This document shows positions 17,157-26,026 of a stretch of DNA of 64,000 bases, in pieces (position 1 is the stretch's first letter; each line of letters starts with the position of its first letter). The DNA comes from WHSW01 sp963729075. GTDB lineage: Bacteria; Actinomycetota; Thermoleophilia; Solirubrobacterales; 70-9. A program made the position numbers and the translations under genes. Under the pieces are notes generated by a model, which made no database searches, had not been told where the DNA came from, and worked only from the letters and a program-made list of their open reading frames with translations. The stretch spans positions 62,001 through 126,000 of the forward strand of contig CAVSMU010000007.1 in NCBI GenBank assembly GCA_963729075.1, read 5' to 3'.

Positions 17157-18830
17157 TCAGGGCCTCACGTTGCAGGACGCCCCGCGGCAGGCTTCGAGCC
17201 TCGCGAGCTTGCGCGCGAGCCGCGCCTGGATCGCGGCATAGGCGGGATCGCCGGCGACGTTGTCGAGTTGGTACGGATCGACGTCGCGGTCGTACAGCTC
17301 GGGCTCGCCGGTCTCCGTCCAGACGACGAACGTGTAGCGGTCCGTGCGCACCCCGCTGTAGGGCCGGTCCCAGGCGTTGACCGGGATGTCGCCGGCGAAC
17401 AGCGGCGCGAGCGCCTCGATCTGAAGCGCGCGATCCGGCCGCCGGTCGTGGTCGCGCATCGTCGGCAGCAGGGAGACGCCGTCCATCATCCGCCCCGCCT
17501 TCGCACGCGCCGCGTCGAGGAGCGTGGGCGCCAGGTCGACGTTCGACACCTGCCCGCGCACCGTCCTGCCCTTCGGCACCCCGGGGCCGCGCAGCACGAG
17601 CGGGATGCGCAGCGACTCCTCGTAGGGCAGGAACTTGTCGCCGGTGATCCGGTGCTCGCCCTGGAGCCAGCCGTTGTCGGACAGGAACAGGATCAGCGTG
17701 TTCGAGAGCTGGTCGGTCTCGCGCAGGGCCTCGACCAGCTCCGCGACCCGGTCGTCGACGGCGAGCAGCGAGCCCGCGCGCCCCTCGTAGTCGAGTTGGA
17801 GCTGCGCGATCTGGGCCTCGGTCATCGGGGTCGCCGCGTCCGTGACCGGGGTCGGCTTGTCGCTGAGGTCGGGCTCGTTGAAGCTCGGCGGGCGCGGCAG
17901 CACGTAGCCCTCGCTCCGCTCCGCGTAGCGCGGCGCCGGCCGGGGGTCGGGGCCGGGGCGTCCCATCAGCGTGGTCGAGACGTCCTCGCGGTGCGGCGCC
18001 GCGGGCGCCCACCAGATGAAGAACGGCCGCTTCGACCGGCGCTCGCGGCGCACGAGCCGCTCGGTGATCTTGCCGGTGACGTCAGGCGAGTAGTCGTCGG
18101 GGTTCTCGGCCCCCCAGTAGGTGTAGGGCCGGGGGCCGAAGACCTCCTCGAGCCGGGCGAAGACCTGGGCGACGGTCTGGACCCCGCCGATGACCTCGAT
18201 GTTCGCGAACTCCACCAGGCCACGGGCGAAGTCGGCGTCGCCCCAGGACCGCAGCTCGCCGTCGCGGTTCATCACGAAGTTGAAGTAGTCGTAGGCGGAG
18301 ACGTCGAGCAGCCCGCGCCAGATGTCGAATCCCTTCGGCACCTCGCCGTGCGCGTCGCGGGCCCCGTAGCCGTTCAGCCACTTGCCGACCAGCGCCGTGC
18401 GGTAGCCCGCGTCCTGCAGCCACGCCGGCAGGGTGTTGCCGCGGCGCTTCATGCCGTACCAGCCATAGGGATAGAAGTTCCCGGCGACGCCGTGGTTGTG
18501 GGCGTACTGGCCGGTGAGGAACGTGGCCCGCGCCGGGCAGCACAGCGGAAACGAGTCGATCGCGTCGGCGAAGGTGGTTCCCTTCGCCGCCAGCAGCTGC
18601 CGGGTCTTCGGCATCAGCGCGAGGTCGGTCGCGGCCATGTCGTCGGTCATCACGACGAGGATGTTGGGCCGCTTGCCCTCGCCCGCATCGGCCGGGCGCG
18701 CCTCCGCCGCGGCGGCGAGGCCGGCGGCTGCGGCAACCGTGAGGGCGAGCGCGATGCAGATCGCCACGGGCCGCATCCGCCTCGGTCTCCCGACCTCCGG
18801 ATGCGCCGCTCCCCCGTCGCTCAACCTCAT
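17157..18830 (-). CDS. secreted type I sulfatase
   Basis: About 557 residues. A signal peptide (PVAICIALALTVAAAAGLAA) precedes RPNILVVMTDDMAATDL, the metal-binding Asp pair. The formylglycine motif is C97-C-P-A-R followed by ATFLTGQY, so maturation by a formylglycine-generating enzyme is expected. Later segments (VGKWLNGYG, the LSDNGWLQGEHRITGDK region) complete the active site. Substrate unknown: aryl sulfate, sulfated sugar or sulfolipid. The ATG at 18830 was chosen because a good TTGACA/TACGGT promoter ends 7 bases upstream; an in-frame codon at 18857 would lie inside that promoter. First gene of the unit sulfatase, dehalogenase, MmpL, and divergent from a TetR regulator. Confidence 0.9.
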   Translation of the reverse strand: MRLSDGGAAHPEVGRPRRMRPVAICIALALTVAAAAGLAAAAEARPADAGEGKRPNILVVMTDDMAATDLALMPKTRQLLAAKGTTFADAIDSFPLCCPARATFLTGQYAHNHGVAGNFYPYGWYGMKRRGNTLPAWLQDAGYRTALVGKWLNGYGARDAHGEVPKGFDIWRGLLDVSAYDYFNFVMNRDGELRSWGDADFARGLVEFANIEVIGGVQTVAQVFARLEEVFGPRPYTYWGAENPDDYSPDVTGKITERLVRRERRSKRPFFIWWAPAAPHREDVSTTLMGRPGPDPRPAPRYAERSEGYVLPRPPSFNEPDLSDKPTPVTDAATPMTEAQIAQLQLDYEGRAGSLLAVDDRVAELVEALRETDQLSNTLILFLSDNGWLQGEHRITGDKFLPYEESLRIPLVLRGPGVPKGRTVRGQVSNVDLAPTLLDAARAKAGRMMDGVSLLPTMRDHDRRPDRALQIEALAPLFAGDIPVNAWDRPYSGVRTDRYTFVVWTETGEPELYDRDVDPYQLDNVAGDPAYAAIQARLARKLARLEACRGASCNVRP

Positions 18831-18837
18831 GGCGCGC

Positions 18838-18867
18838 ACCGTAACATGATGTGTCACACTGTGTCAA
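18838..18867 (-). promoter_or_regulatory. sulfatase promoter overlapped by a TetR-type operator
   Basis: On the minus strand, TTGACA (18867-18862) and TACGGT (18843-18838) are separated by 18 bases, and the ATG follows 7 bases after the -10, so the mRNA is probably leaderless. The imperfect palindrome TGTCACACTGTGTCA (18852-18866, arms of 7 around one base, one mismatch pair) covers the -35 and spacer. It sits between the two divergent starts, where autoregulating TetR proteins normally bind. Confidence 0.6.
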
Positions 18868-18868
18868 C

Positions 18869-19474
18869 GTGTCGACCACCCGGCCAAGGTCACAGGCCCG
18901 CGAGACCCGCGAGCGGGCCCGCGCACAGATCATCGAGGCCGCGACCGAGCTCGTCCGCGAGCGTTCCTATGCCGAGCTCAACGTCGGCGAGCTGATGGCC
19001 AGGGCCGGGATCGGGCGGACCCTCTTCTATCGCCACTTCGACGACCTCGGCGACCTGTTGATCCGCGCCAACCGCAAGCCGCTGCAGGAGATGTTCGAGG
19101 CGCAGGCGGCGCTTGCCGAGCTCGCAAGCGACACCGAGGGTGCCGGGGACGCCGCCCGCGCCGCGATCGAGCTCAGCGTCGCCGCGTATCGCCGCCATGG
19201 CCCGCTGTTGCGGGCGATCGCGGAGGCCGCGCCGGGAGACCCGCGGATCGCGGAGGGCTACGCGGCGTTCCGGGCCCGCTACGACGCGCTCGTCGCCGAG
19301 GCGCTCAGGGCGCACGCGCGCCGGTCGCTCGCGGATCCGGACGAGACGGCGGTCGCCCTTGTCCGCCTCAACGAGAGCTATCTCCTCGACGCCTTCGGGC
19401 GGGAGCCGCGGGTATCGGAGAAGGCCGCGGTCCAGACGCTCGCCGAGATCTGGGACGCGCTGATCAGGGGTTAG
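18869..19474 (+). CDS. TetR-family transcriptional regulator
   Basis: 201 residues. The N-terminal DNA-binding domain is typical: RAQIIEAATELVRE, a helix-turn-helix in YAELNVGELMARAGIGRTLF and the closing YRHFDDLGDLL. The C-terminal helical domain (about residues 65-200) should bind a ligand and dimerise. The GTG at 18869 was preferred to GTG 18851 because the latter lies inside the predicted operator. Divergent from the sulfatase, it most likely represses that operon and itself. Its stop overlaps the convergent hydrolase by 11 bases. The ligand may be a hydrophobic substrate of the MmpL exporter; that is inference. Confidence 0.9.
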   Translation: MSTTRPRSQARETRERARAQIIEAATELVRERSYAELNVGELMARAGIGRTLFYRHFDDLGDLLIRANRKPLQEMFEAQAALAELASDTEGAGDAARAAIELSVAAYRRHGPLLRAIAEAAPGDPRIAEGYAAFRARYDALVAEALRAHARRSLADPDETAVALVRLNESYLLDAFGREPRVSEKAAVQTLAEIWDALIRG

Positions 19475-20381
19475 CCGCAAGCGCGACGCCGCTCTCGGAC
19501 GTCGCGCGGCTGGCGTTCGCGGCCAGCTCGCCGACAATCTGCGGCCACAGCTCGCGCGGGAGGTCGTGGCCCATCCCGGGGATCATCACGAGCCGCGCAC
19601 CGGGGATCGCCGCGGCCACCGACCGGCCGGCGGCCGGCCGGACGAGCGGGTCGCGGGTCCCGTGGATGACCACCGTCGGGGCGCGGACTCCGCGCAACCG
19701 GCGCGAGCGATCGCCGGAGGCCGTGATCGCGTGCAGCTGGCGCGCCGCCCCGGGGGCGTTGTGGCCGCGGTCGAAGCCGGCAGCGACCAGCTCGCGCAGC
19801 CGAGCCTCGTCTGGCGGATAGTCGGGCGAGCCGATCACCTTGAACAGCTTCACGACCGCGTCGACGTAGCGGTCCCGGTCGCGAGGCGGCTGGGAGAGCA
19901 GCACCCCGAGCGCCCGCAGTCGCGGCAGCGACGTGACCCGCTTCCCGCTGCCGGTCATGATCAGGCCGAGGGAGCGCACCCGCTCGGGGCGCCGGTAGCC
20001 GAGCACCTGAGCGATCATGCCGCCCTGGGAGGCGCCGACGACGTGCGCGGAGTCCAGCCCGACGTGCTCGATCAACCCCGCGAGGTCGTCGGCCATGTCG
20101 TCGAGCGAGTAGGCGAGCCCGCGCCGCGACCCGAGCAGCATCGCGAGGCGGCTCGGGACCGGAGCGTCGATGTGAGTCGAGCGGCCGATGTCGCGGTTGT
20201 CGAACCGGATGACCCGGAAGCCCTCGTCCGTGAGCAGCTCGCAGAAGCCCAGGTCCCAATGGATCATCTGGGTCCCCAGCCCCATCACGAGCACCAGCGG
20301 CTCGCCATCCGGGTCGCCGAGCTCCTGGTAGCAGAGCTCGATTCCGTTGACCGGCGCGAGCTGTTCGGAGCCGACCCGCAT
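19464..20381 (-). CDS. alpha/beta hydrolase fold protein
   Basis: 305 residues. Motifs follow the same order as in the hydrolase at 27-932: FDNRDIGRSTH, VVGASQGG with the nucleophile Ser, VIHGTRDPL with the acid and GMGHDLP with the base His, so the two are paralogues. It starts 11 bases after the stop of the ALDH-GMC fusion and is probably in that transcription unit, which suggests it could release an alcohol from an ester or act on the acid product. ATG at 20381. No signal peptide. Substrate unknown. Confidence 0.88.
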   Translation of the reverse strand: MRVGSEQLAPVNGIELCYQELGDPDGEPLVLVMGLGTQMIHWDLGFCELLTDEGFRVIRFDNRDIGRSTHIDAPVPSRLAMLLGSRRGLAYSLDDMADDLAGLIEHVGLDSAHVVGASQGGMIAQVLGYRRPERVRSLGLIMTGSGKRVTSLPRLRALGVLLSQPPRDRDRYVDAVVKLFKVIGSPDYPPDEARLRELVAAGFDRGHNAPGAARQLHAITASGDRSRRLRGVRAPTVVIHGTRDPLVRPAAGRSVAAAIPGARLVMIPGMGHDLPRELWPQIVGELAANASRATSESGVALAANP

Positions 20382-20392
20382 CCCTGTACTCC

Positions 20393-23300
20393 TCAGGCCG
20401 CCGCGATCGCGTGGGCGGTCCGCCGCGCCAGCGCCATGATCGTCGCCATGGGGTTGGTGCCCGACGCCGATGGGAAGGCGCTCGCGTCGCCGATCCAGAC
20501 GCCGGAGGTGTCGTGGAGCTGCCCCCAGGGATTGGCGACCGACGTCCGCGGGTCGCGGCCCATCCTGCACGTGCCCATCTGATGCGCCGAGAAGGTGACG
20601 TACTCGCGCGGCACGATCTCGAGGCGGTTGAGCGCCTCGACGAACGCCTCGAGGTCGTCGCCGCGGGTCCAGTCGGGCGCTCGCATGCCGCTGCCGACGA
20701 TCCCACGGGCGCCGGCCGCCTCGTGCACCCGCACCAGCTGCTCGACCGCCAGCTTCAGGGTCCGCCGGTCGGTCTGGTCGGCGAGCGGATAGTGGACGAT
20801 CGGCTCGCCCGCGGCGTCGATCACGACCCGACCGTGACCGTGCTCGCGCGTGACGGCGACGAACGGCGCGGCGTGCGCCCAGTCGCGCATCCGCCGCTTG
20901 TGGTCGGCGCCGGACCGCCAGGGGATCGCGCCCGCGAACAGCCCCGTCGTTGCCTGCGCGCACTCGATCAGGAAGCCGTACCCCCCTCCCGTGTCGGCGA
21001 ACTGGTGCGAGAGCGCCGCCTGGGGCGGCCCCCACATCCAGTTCTGCGGCTCGTCGTAGTACCCGGTCACGGCCACGGTCGGGTGCAGGCGCAGGTAGTC
21101 GCCGACCGCCGGCCCGCCGATCCCGGAGCGCAGCAGCAGCGCGGGCGAATGCAGCGCTCCGGCGGCGACCACGACCACGGGCGCGCGCACGGTGAGCGCG
21201 ACTCCCGGCGCGCCGTTCGCGGCGGCGGCGGCCGGATCGGTCCACAGGGCCTCGACCCCGGCCGCCCGCCCATCGTCGATGAGCACCCGGCTCGCCGCGG
21301 CGCCGGCGAAGATCTCGGCGCCGGCCGCCTGGGCGTCGACGAGGTACGTCTTCGCGGTCGATCGCTTGGACCCCGAGGCGTCGCCGAAGCCCATGAACGC
21401 GGCGCTCTCGGGCGAGTAGAGATCGCGGTCGGCGTTGCGCGTGATGAGCCGGAAGTCGTAGCCCAGGTGCTCGCAGCCCTCGCGCATCCGCTGGTGCGGG
21501 CCGTTTAAGTCGCTGCACTCGTCGTTGACGCTCAGGCGCTCGAAGACCGCGTCGAGGTGGCGGTCGAAGTCCGATTCGGCCAGGTCCGTGAGCCCGTGCT
21601 CGGACGCCCACTCCGCGCGGACGTGGTCGTAGGTGCGCAGGCAGTTGGTCCAGTTGATGACCGTCCCGCCGCCGACGCCCGCTCCGGCGACGATCGAGAC
21701 CTGGCCCTCGGCGCTCGGGAACGGCCCGCCGCCGAGGTAGGAGCGCTGGTAGGCGTCGAGCTCGCGTCCGTCGAAGTCGGCGTCGTCGAGGTAGTCGCCG
21801 GCCTCGAGCACGACCACCGAACGCCCGGCCGCCGCGAGCTCGGCCGCGACCACGCCACCGCCGGCGCCCGAGCCGACCACGCACACGTCCGCCTCGACCA
21901 CCTCGTCGGCGCCCCCTGGACGGCGTACCCGAAGCGGGCGCTCGCGTCCTGCCGGCGGCGGCGCGGGTGGGGGAAAGCCGATGGCGGCCCAGTTCGGGTT
22001 GACCCCCGTCCCGAGCTCGGGCAGGGCGTAGAAGATCGAGCCGGCGAGGCCGCGCAGCGTCGAGATCCCGGCCAGTGCCTCGGGGCTCTGGTCGGAGAAG
22101 CCGTGCACGATCTGCTCACGGACGGCCTGATCGGCGGCCGTAGACATCCCGCTCTCGGCGAGCGCGTCGAGCAGCGATCGCAGTCCGGCGGTCTGCGCCT
22201 CGTCGAGCCCCGCGCCCAGGAGCGCGATCTCGACCCCTTCGGGCACGCTCAGGTGCGACGCCGCGCGCGCCCAGAACCCGTGGTGGTCCTCGTCCCCGGC
22301 GGGCGTGGGCAGCGACGGAATGAACGTGTCACAGAGCGCGATCAGAGTCGCGCGCTGCGCGTCGGTGAACAGCTCGCTCGTCGCGAGCGCCGCGAACGTC
22401 TGGCCGATCGTCGCGCTCACCTGCGCGTTGTAGGGGAAGTGGTGGGCGTCGCGCGATGGCGCGTACCCGGGGGTGATCATCAGCGACTGGCGCTTGGTGT
22501 ACTTGCGGACCCCGTCGGGCCCGTGGCGCGAGCCTAGCCCCGAAGCCTTCCAGCCCCCCATCGGCAGCTCCAGCGCCGCGTAGTTGAGCTGCGCGTCGTT
22601 CACCATTGCGGTGCCGGCCTCGACCCGGCGTGCGATCTGCTCGCCGTGCTCGTGGTCGCGGGTCCAGACGGACGCCTGGAGCCCGTATGGCCCGTCGTTG
22701 GCGAGCTCGATCGCCTGCTCGGCGTCGCGCACGCGCATGACGGGCAGCGTCGGCCCGAAGGTCTCCTCGACCATGCAGCGCATCGAGTGGTCGACGTCGG
22801 CGAGCACCGTCGGGCGGTAGAAACGACCGGGCCCGTCGCCGCGCTCGCCGCCGGTGACCACGCGGGCGCCCTTCTCGACCGCGTCGCGCACGTGCGCGTC
22901 GATCAGCTCGATCTGGGGCGGGAAGATGATCGCGCCCACATCCACCGTGCCCGGTTCGCCGGGCGGGCCCTGGCGCAGCGCCTCGACCTTCTCCGCCACG
23001 CGCTCGAGGAACTCGTCGTGCACCACGTCCTCGACGTAGATGCGCTCGACCGAGATGCAGACCTGGCCCGAGTTGTTGAGCCCGTAGGAGACGGCCGCGT
23101 TCGCGGCACGCTCGAGGTCGGCGTCGGCGAGCACGATCATCGGGTCCTTGCCGCCGAGCTCGAGGCTGACAGGGGTCAGCGTCTCCGCCGCGCGCGCCAT
23201 CACCTTCTTTCCGGTCTCGACCGAGCCGGTGAACATCACGAAATCGACCTCGTCCACGAGCGCGGCGCCGGTCACCCCCCGCCCCGTCGCGGTCTGGAAC

Positions 23301-23866
23301 ACCCCCTCGGGCAAACCGCAGTCCGCGAGCATCTCGGCGAGCAGCAAGGAGGTCAGCGGCGTGACCTCGGACGGCTTCAGCACGACCGCGTTCCCCGCGG
23401 CGAGCGCGGGGATGCAATCGCCGAACGAGTTGTTGAGCGGGTAGTTCCATGGCCCGATCACCCCGACCACGCCGAGCGGCGCGTAGCGGACGACAAGCTT
23501 GCGGCCGCGCACGAACGGCGACGCGGAGTCGATCTCCTCGTCGGCGAGGTAGAGCGGAGCCTGGCGCGCCCAGAACTCGAGCGCTGAGAGGCCGTAGGAG
23601 AGCTCGGCGAACTGCGTCTCGTCGACCGGCCGGCCGGTCTCGGCCACGATCGTGCCGACGACGCGCTCGGCGTTCGCGACCATCCAGCGGCGGGCGTCGA
23701 GCAGCACCGTGGCGCGCGCCTCGAAGCCGGCCTCGGCCCAGGCCGGCTGCGCCGCGCGAGCGGCGACGACCAACCCTCGCACCTCCTCCGCGCCGAGCTC
23801 GGGCACCGTGGCGATCGTCTCCCCCGTCGCCGGGTTCTCGACCGGGATCCCCGCGCCGTCGGGCAT
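20393..23866 (-). CDS. aldehyde dehydrogenase - GMC alcohol oxidase fusion
   Basis: 1157 residues in one uninterrupted frame. Residues 1-475 form an NAD(P)-dependent aldehyde dehydrogenase: GPWNYPLNN oxyanion segment, SLELGGK with general base Glu236, GQVC with nucleophile Cys270 and EETFGP. Residues about 490-620 resemble the helical domain preceding long-chain alcohol oxidases (TLIALCDTFIPSLP). Residues 650-1157 form a GMC flavoprotein: VCVVGSGAGGG binds FAD, GAGVGGGTVINW is the substrate-side glycine loop, and HQMGTCRMG plus GTNPMATIMA carry the catalytic His and Asn. Together these should oxidise an alcohol to the aldehyde and on to the acid, with channelling possible. Upstream is an RDD protein gene (9-base gap), downstream a hydrolase. 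The alternative is two genes joined by error, but the junction is smooth and coding throughout. Confidence 0.92.
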   Translation of the reverse strand: MPDGAGIPVENPATGETIATVPELGAEEVRGLVVAARAAQPAWAEAGFEARATVLLDARRWMVANAERVVGTIVAETGRPVDETQFAELSYGLSALEFWARQAPLYLADEEIDSASPFVRGRKLVVRYAPLGVVGVIGPWNYPLNNSFGDCIPALAAGNAVVLKPSEVTPLTSLLLAEMLADCGLPEGVFQTATGRGVTGAALVDEVDFVMFTGSVETGKKVMARAAETLTPVSLELGGKDPMIVLADADLERAANAAVSYGLNNSGQVCISVERIYVEDVVHDEFLERVAEKVEALRQGPPGEPGTVDVGAIIFPPQIELIDAHVRDAVEKGARVVTGGERGDGPGRFYRPTVLADVDHSMRCMVEETFGPTLPVMRVRDAEQAIELANDGPYGLQASVWTRDHEHGEQIARRVEAGTAMVNDAQLNYAALELPMGGWKASGLGSRHGPDGVRKYTKRQSLMITPGYAPSRDAHHFPYNAQVSATIGQTFAALATSELFTDAQRATLIALCDTFIPSLPTPAGDEDHHGFWARAASHLSVPEGVEIALLGAGLDEAQTAGLRSLLDALAESGMSTAADQAVREQIVHGFSDQSPEALAGISTLRGLAGSIFYALPELGTGVNPNWAAIGFPPPAPPPAGRERPLRVRRPGGADEVVEADVCVVGSGAGGGVVAAELAAAGRSVVVLEAGDYLDDADFDGRELDAYQRSYLGGGPFPSAEGQVSIVAGAGVGGGTVINWTNCLRTYDHVRAEWASEHGLTDLAESDFDRHLDAVFERLSVNDECSDLNGPHQRMREGCEHLGYDFRLITRNADRDLYSPESAAFMGFGDASGSKRSTAKTYLVDAQAAGAEIFAGAAASRVLIDDGRAAGVEALWTDPAAAAANGAPGVALTVRAPVVVVAAGALHSPALLLRSGIGGPAVGDYLRLHPTVAVTGYYDEPQNWMWGPPQAALSHQFADTGGGYGFLIECAQATTGLFAGAIPWRSGADHKRRMRDWAHAAPFVAVTREHGHGRVVIDAAGEPIVHYPLADQTDRRTLKLAVEQLVRVHEAAGARGIVGSGMRAPDWTRGDDLEAFVEALNRLEIVPREYVTFSAHQMGTCRMGRDPRTSVANPWGQLHDTSGVWIGDASAFPSASGTNPMATIMALARRTAHAIAAA

Positions 23867-23875
23867 GCCGCGAGT

Positions 23876-24758
23876 CTAGACGGAGCTCTCGGGCTCGGAC
23901 AGGAACGGTTGTGTGAGGTCGTCGTCGGGCACCACGTCGGTGTTCGCGCGGCGGTCCCAGTAGCCGCGGCGATCGTCGTGGGTGAGCAGGCCCAGCGCTC
24001 CAAGGCCGAGCGGGATCAACGCCAGGACGAGGCCGACCAACCGCCGGCGGGCGCGGTGAAAGCCGAGCCGCCGCGAGCCGTCGTCGTCCTCGATCCGGAT
24101 CGAGAGCAGGCGCATCCCCGGGGTCTGCCCTGCAGCCGCCCAGAAGGTGAGCAGATAGACCGAGCCGAAGATGATCCAGGAGCCGATGCCGAAGACGATC
24201 CCCGCGGCGCCGATGCCCTCCGGATTCCCGAGTGCCGAGAGGACGAAACCGAGCAGCGCCGCGACGCCGAGGAAGATCACGTTCAGGATCACGGCGTCGA
24301 GCACCGCAGCGCTCGCGCGCGCGATCAGGCCGATGTGGTCGGTCGGTTGCGTGCGCGGGCGGCCGATCACCCGACGCACGAAGCGCTCGAGCCCGTTGTC
24401 GAGGCGGCCGGCGACCGCGCGGATCTGGCGGCCGATGTCGCGCAGCAGGCCGACGCCCTGCGAGGCGATCGCGGCCCGGAGCTCGGGCGCCTCGGCGATC
24501 CGCTCGATCAGCTTCTGCGCCTCGTCCGATCGCAGCAGGCGGTCCCAGACGTGGTCGACCAGCTCGGAGTCGAGCACCTCGACCAGCCGCCCGCTCGACC
24601 GCCGGGCTCGACAGGGTGCGCTCGAGCGCGTCCTGCGCCGCCTCGCTCTCGAGCACGCGGATGATCGCCCGCTCGACCGCCGGGCTCTCGAGCGCGCGCA
24701 CGATCGCCTCCTCGGTGGTGCGCTCGACCGCGTCGTCGATCCCGGTCGCCGCCGCCAT
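23876..24758 (-). pseudogene. RDD-family membrane protein, frameshifted near the N-terminus
   Basis: The C-terminal two thirds hold an RDD domain: helices AVLDAVILNVIFLGVAALLG and IVFGIGSWIIFGSVYLLTFW, then the TPGMRLLSIRIEDDDG motif and a last helix near VGLVLALIPLGLGALG. The N-terminal 100 residues are amphipathic with internal repeats of ESPAVER type, read in the adjacent frame. The frames join at 24590-24592, where one C too many in a CCC run breaks the gene. ATG 24758 is the first standard start in the N-terminal frame; coding-like sequence extends to about 24855 without one, so the true start may be a GTG at 24896 or be lost to another error. Function unknown; it precedes the ALDH-GMC gene by 9 bases. 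Confidence 0.7.
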
Positions 24759-24888
24759 CCGCTCGGCGCCGCGGGCGCCGATGCCGAGCAGCCGGCTGGG
24801 AAGCGGCGGCCGTCGCTCGGGGTAGCCTGGATCGGGCGCATCGCTGCCGCTGATGGTCCCGTCGCGCGACGGTCGGAACGATGGCGGC

Positions 24889-25998
24889 GTGCGCACCGCG
24901 GTGATCTCCGACCTGCACCTCGGGCCTCGGCAGCGGCGCCGACCTGCTGCGCCGCGAGCGCTTTCGCGAGCCGCTCCTCGCAGCGCTCGAGCGGCGTCGA
25001 CCGGCTCGTCCTGCTCGGCGACGTGCTCGAGCTCCGCGACCGGCCGCTGGCAGGAGGTCCTGGAGGCCGCCGCGCCCGCGGTCGCGGCAATCGGCGACGC
25101 GATGGCCGGCCGCGAGCTAGTGATCGTGCCCGGCAATCACGACCACCACCTGATCGAGGCCTGGCTGGAGCGGCGCACGCTCGCGGGCGAGCCCGCGCTC
25201 GGGCTCGAGCAGCTCGGCGAGCCCGAGGGCACCGCGTTCGAGGCGCTCGCCGCGCATGCCGCAGCGGCCACGGTGCGGTTCGCCTACCCCGGCATCTGGC
25301 TGCGCGACGACGTCTACGCCATCCACGGCCACTACCTGGACCGGCACCTGACCGTGCCGACGATCGAGCGCCTCGGCGTGGCGCTGGTCGAGCGCGTGCT
25401 CGGCCTCCCCACCACGGGCCCGGATCCGCTCGCGCCACCCGACGACGAGCCGGATCGCATCGACGAGTACGAGCGAGTGCAGACGCCCGTGTACGCGTTC
25501 CTCTTCAACCTCGCCCAGGCGACTGTGGGCGAGCGCCGCGCCGGCGCCAATCCGTCGGCGCGGATCTGGCAGATGCTGGGCGGCGGCGACACACGCTCGG
25601 CCCGGCTTCGAAGCTGGGTGCTCGGCGCGGTCGCGGTCCCTGGCGCTGTCGGGGTCGCGAACCGGCTGGGGCTCGGCCCCGTGCGGTCCGACCTCTCGGC
25701 GGGGGCCATTGCGCGCGCCGGGTTCGAGGCCATGGCCGAGGTGGTCGAGCGGCTCGGAATCGCCGCCGAGCACGTGATCTTCGGCCACACGCACCGCCGC
25801 GGCGCCCCGAGCGGGCAGACCGCAACCGCGCTCTGGAACGCCGGCAGCTGGGTGCACGCGCCGGGGCTGCTCGGCGAGACCGCGGCGGTGAGCCCGTACT
25901 GGCCGGGAACGCTCGCGATCGTCGAGGACAGCGGGCCGCCGCAACTCCATCACCTGCTGGACGACCTCAGCCGGGAAGCCCTCGCCGCGGAGGACTAG
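24889..25998 (+). CDS. metallophosphoesterase, with an internal out-of-frame stretch
   Basis: Calcineurin-like phosphoesterase of about 368 residues once corrected. Metal motifs: ISDLHLG (Asp, His), GDVLE (Asp, in the wrong frame as given), GNHDHH and GHTHRR. Bases 24925-25054 are read out of frame: three single extra bases (24925-24926, 24993-24994, 25053-25054) together restore the frame, so the open frame survives but about 45 residues are wrong. The corrected segment reads GADLLRRERF and VDRLVLLGDVLELRD. This is close to UDP-2,3-diacylglucosamine hydrolase-type and other bacterial MPEs; substrate unknown. GTG at 24889 was chosen because the family starts a few residues before the first Asp. 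Probably co-transcribed with the coiled-coil gene. Confidence 0.82.
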   Translation: MRTAVISDLHLGPRQRRRPAAPRALSRAAPRSARAASTGSSCSATCSSSATGRWQEVLEAAAPAVAAIGDAMAGRELVIVPGNHDHHLIEAWLERRTLAGEPALGLEQLGEPEGTAFEALAAHAAAATVRFAYPGIWLRDDVYAIHGHYLDRHLTVPTIERLGVALVERVLGLPTTGPDPLAPPDDEPDRIDEYERVQTPVYAFLFNLAQATVGERRAGANPSARIWQMLGGGDTRSARLRSWVLGAVAVPGAVGVANRLGLGPVRSDLSAGAIARAGFEAMAEVVERLGIAAEHVIFGHTHRRGAPSGQTATALWNAGSWVHAPGLLGETAAVSPYWPGTLAIVEDSGPPQLHHLLDDLSREALAAED

Positions 25999-26026
25999 GC
26001 TGAGGCGCGATGAGCCGGGCCGAGCG

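Noticed and set aside
20393..23866. ALDH-GMC fusion as an artefact of one of the many indels
   Set aside because: Coding character, frame and helical linker are continuous across the junction, with no shadow-like Arg/Ser stretch; kept as real, though resequencing remains a stated test.
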